Shown here one piece after another: positions 63,078 to 64,000 of a DNA stretch of 64,000 nucleotides. Both the position numbers and the translations under genes were made by a program. This DNA comes from Jeotgalibaca sp. MA1X17-3 (GTDB lineage: Bacteria > Bacillota > Bacilli > Lactobacillales > Aerococcaceae): assembly GCF_021513155.1 (NCBI RefSeq), contig NZ_CP090983.1:2140501-2204500 (forward strand). The letters run 5' to 3'. Numbering within the stretch: position 1 is the stretch's first letter; each line of letters begins with the position of its first letter. The notes under the pieces are model-generated. The model did no database searches. It had not been told where the DNA came from and saw only the letters and a list, made by a program, of their open reading frames with translations.

Positions 63078-63964
63078 GACCGATTAGTTGCCTCTTTTCG
63101 TTTACTTTTATCACGATGCGAAATATTTACGGTGTACCCATCATTTTGTAAATGAAGTCCAATTCTTTCCGTTAAGGCTACTGAACGGTGTTGACCTCCT
63201 GTACAGCCGATTGCAATCGTAACACTAGCTTTTCCTTCTTTCTTATAACCAGGAATAATATAATCCAGTAAGTCTGTAAATTTACGATAAAACATTTCTG
63301 TTTCTGGTTGTTGCATCACATAATCATAAACGGGTTTATCTAAACCTGTCAATGGACGAAGCTCATCAATATAGTGCGGATTTGGTAAAAAACGTACATC
63401 CATCACGATATCTGCATCAATTGGAGAACTATATTTAAAACCAAAAGACTGCATTTCAATATGGAAAACACTTTGATCATTTGTACGGAATTTACTTAAG
63501 ATTTGTTCACGTAATTTCCGAGGTGAAGTGTTACTTGTATCAAAGACCCATTGAGATCGATTTTGTATATCTTTTAGTAGCTCACGCTCTTTTTTTATTC
63601 CTTCTATTACAGTACCACCCGTTTGAGTAAGAGGATGATTTCTTCTCGTTTCTTTGTAGCGAGAAACAAGCGTTTCATCAGATGCATCAAGAAAGATAAT
63701 TTTTGTAGTCACAAAGGAAGTGTTATCAATACTTCCAATTGAACTTAATATTTCTTCAAAGAACGCTCTCGATCGCAAATCAATTACAAGACAAACTCGT
63801 GTGATCTTGCCAGATTCTTTTACCAATTCCCAAAATTTAGGTAATAAACTTGGAGGCATATTATCTACGCAATAATATCCAAGATCTTCAAATGTCTGTA
63901 AAGCAACGGTCTTTCCGGCACCGCTCATCCCTGTTATAATCACCAATTCCAATGTGTCAGCCAT
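63074..63964 (-). CDS. rapZ: RNase adapter protein RapZ (YvcJ)
   Basis: This P-loop nucleotide-binding protein binds small RNAs in Gram-negatives; the Bacillus homolog YvcJ hydrolyses GTP and affects competence. The 296-residue protein has Walker A GMSGAGKT, the segment GYYCVDNMPPSLLPKF, Walker B VCLVIDLRSR, FKYSSPIDADIVMDVRFLPNPHY and the C-terminal TIAIGCTGGQHRSVALTERIG. The start is the ATG at 63964 behind AGGAGG; the longer frame from 63991 runs through this ribosome site. It heads rapZ-yvcK-whiA. Confidence 0.95.
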   Translation of the reverse strand: MADTLELVIITGMSGAGKTVALQTFEDLGYYCVDNMPPSLLPKFWELVKESGKITRVCLVIDLRSRAFFEEILSSIGSIDNTSFVTTKIIFLDASDETLVSRYKETRRNHPLTQTGGTVIEGIKKERELLKDIQNRSQWVFDTSNTSPRKLREQILSKFRTNDQSVFHIEMQSFGFKYSSPIDADIVMDVRFLPNPHYIDELRPLTGLDKPVYDYVMQQPETEMFYRKFTDLLDYIIPGYKKEGKASVTIAIGCTGGQHRSVALTERIGLHLQNDGYTVNISHRDKSKRKEATNRS

Positions 63965-64000
63965 GGTAATACCTCCTCTTTCTACCTTCAAAATTCATTA

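Noticed and set aside
1..64000. tRNA, rRNA or prophage genes
   Set aside because: No cloverleaf, rRNA-like stretch or phage structural or integrase gene was recognised on either strand; the only mobile gene set is the IS.

Overview
The window is about 64 kb of a low-GC, densely coded Firmicutes chromosome. Lactobacillales is the likely order: it carries camS, pcrA-ligA-camS-gatCAB-dagK and rapZ-yvcK-whiA gene orders, T-box and L-box leaders, cre and CodY sites, and TTG/GTG starts behind strong GGAGG sites. A carnobacterium-like organism fits, since it has a B12-dependent class II ribonucleotide reductase and an LTA synthase, but the genus cannot be settled from sequence alone. No tRNA, rRNA, CRISPR array or prophage was seen.

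Layout. 1-4.1 kb: one dagK paralog (cut by the window edge), nrdJ behind tandem NrdR boxes, and a small membrane protein. 4.2-8.3 kb: a sucrose locus (scrR, scrA, sacA) with a readable promoter, operator and cre site. 8.4-11.2 kb: uvrC and a DegV/FakB protein. 11.2-12.7 kb: an IS3/IS150-type element that has split the bidirectional terminator after degV. 12.8-15.2 kb: a two-gene operon of unknown function (a helical protein plus a HIRAN-domain protein) and a ydbC/PC4-like gene. 15.3-17 kb: a YfcC-type transporter behind a lysine riboswitch. 17-21.5 kb: SIMPL and nucleotidyltransferase proteins, a GyrI-like/MATE pair and a CAP-domain protein. 21.6-27.8 kb: argS behind an arginine T-box, uvsE, a lipase-like hydrolase, a barnase-barstar pair, a zinc-ribbon membrane protein and a DUF2812 protein. 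27.9-40.8 kb, all on the minus strand: dagK2, gatCAB, camS, ligA, pcrA, a PurK-like ATP-grasp protein, a GH73 glucosaminidase and a VanY-type carboxypeptidase. 40.9-47.8 kb: an HTH protein, a branched-chain amino acid ABC operon (livK-H-M-G-F plus a CBS-ACT gene) with a CodY box, and a FUSC-like protein. 47.8-58.2 kb: an ABC exporter with a 1295-residue coiled-coil FtsX permease, a nitroreductase-like protein, a flavoprotein, an RlmI-like methyltransferase and ltaS. 58.3-64 kb: a two-component system, an SSB paralog, whiA, yvcK and rapZ.

Most interesting points. A lysine riboswitch assigns a likely substrate to an otherwise anonymous YfcC-family carrier. The HIRAN two-gene operon has no recognised function. 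An IS has landed in the loop of a terminator hairpin, and a near copy of the same IS end serves as the terminator of the sucrose operon. Four genes between 34 and 41 kb (ligA, purK-like, GH73, vanY) each have a reading-frame break at a homopolymer run. Because ligA is essential, a local sequencing or assembly error is the first explanation to test.
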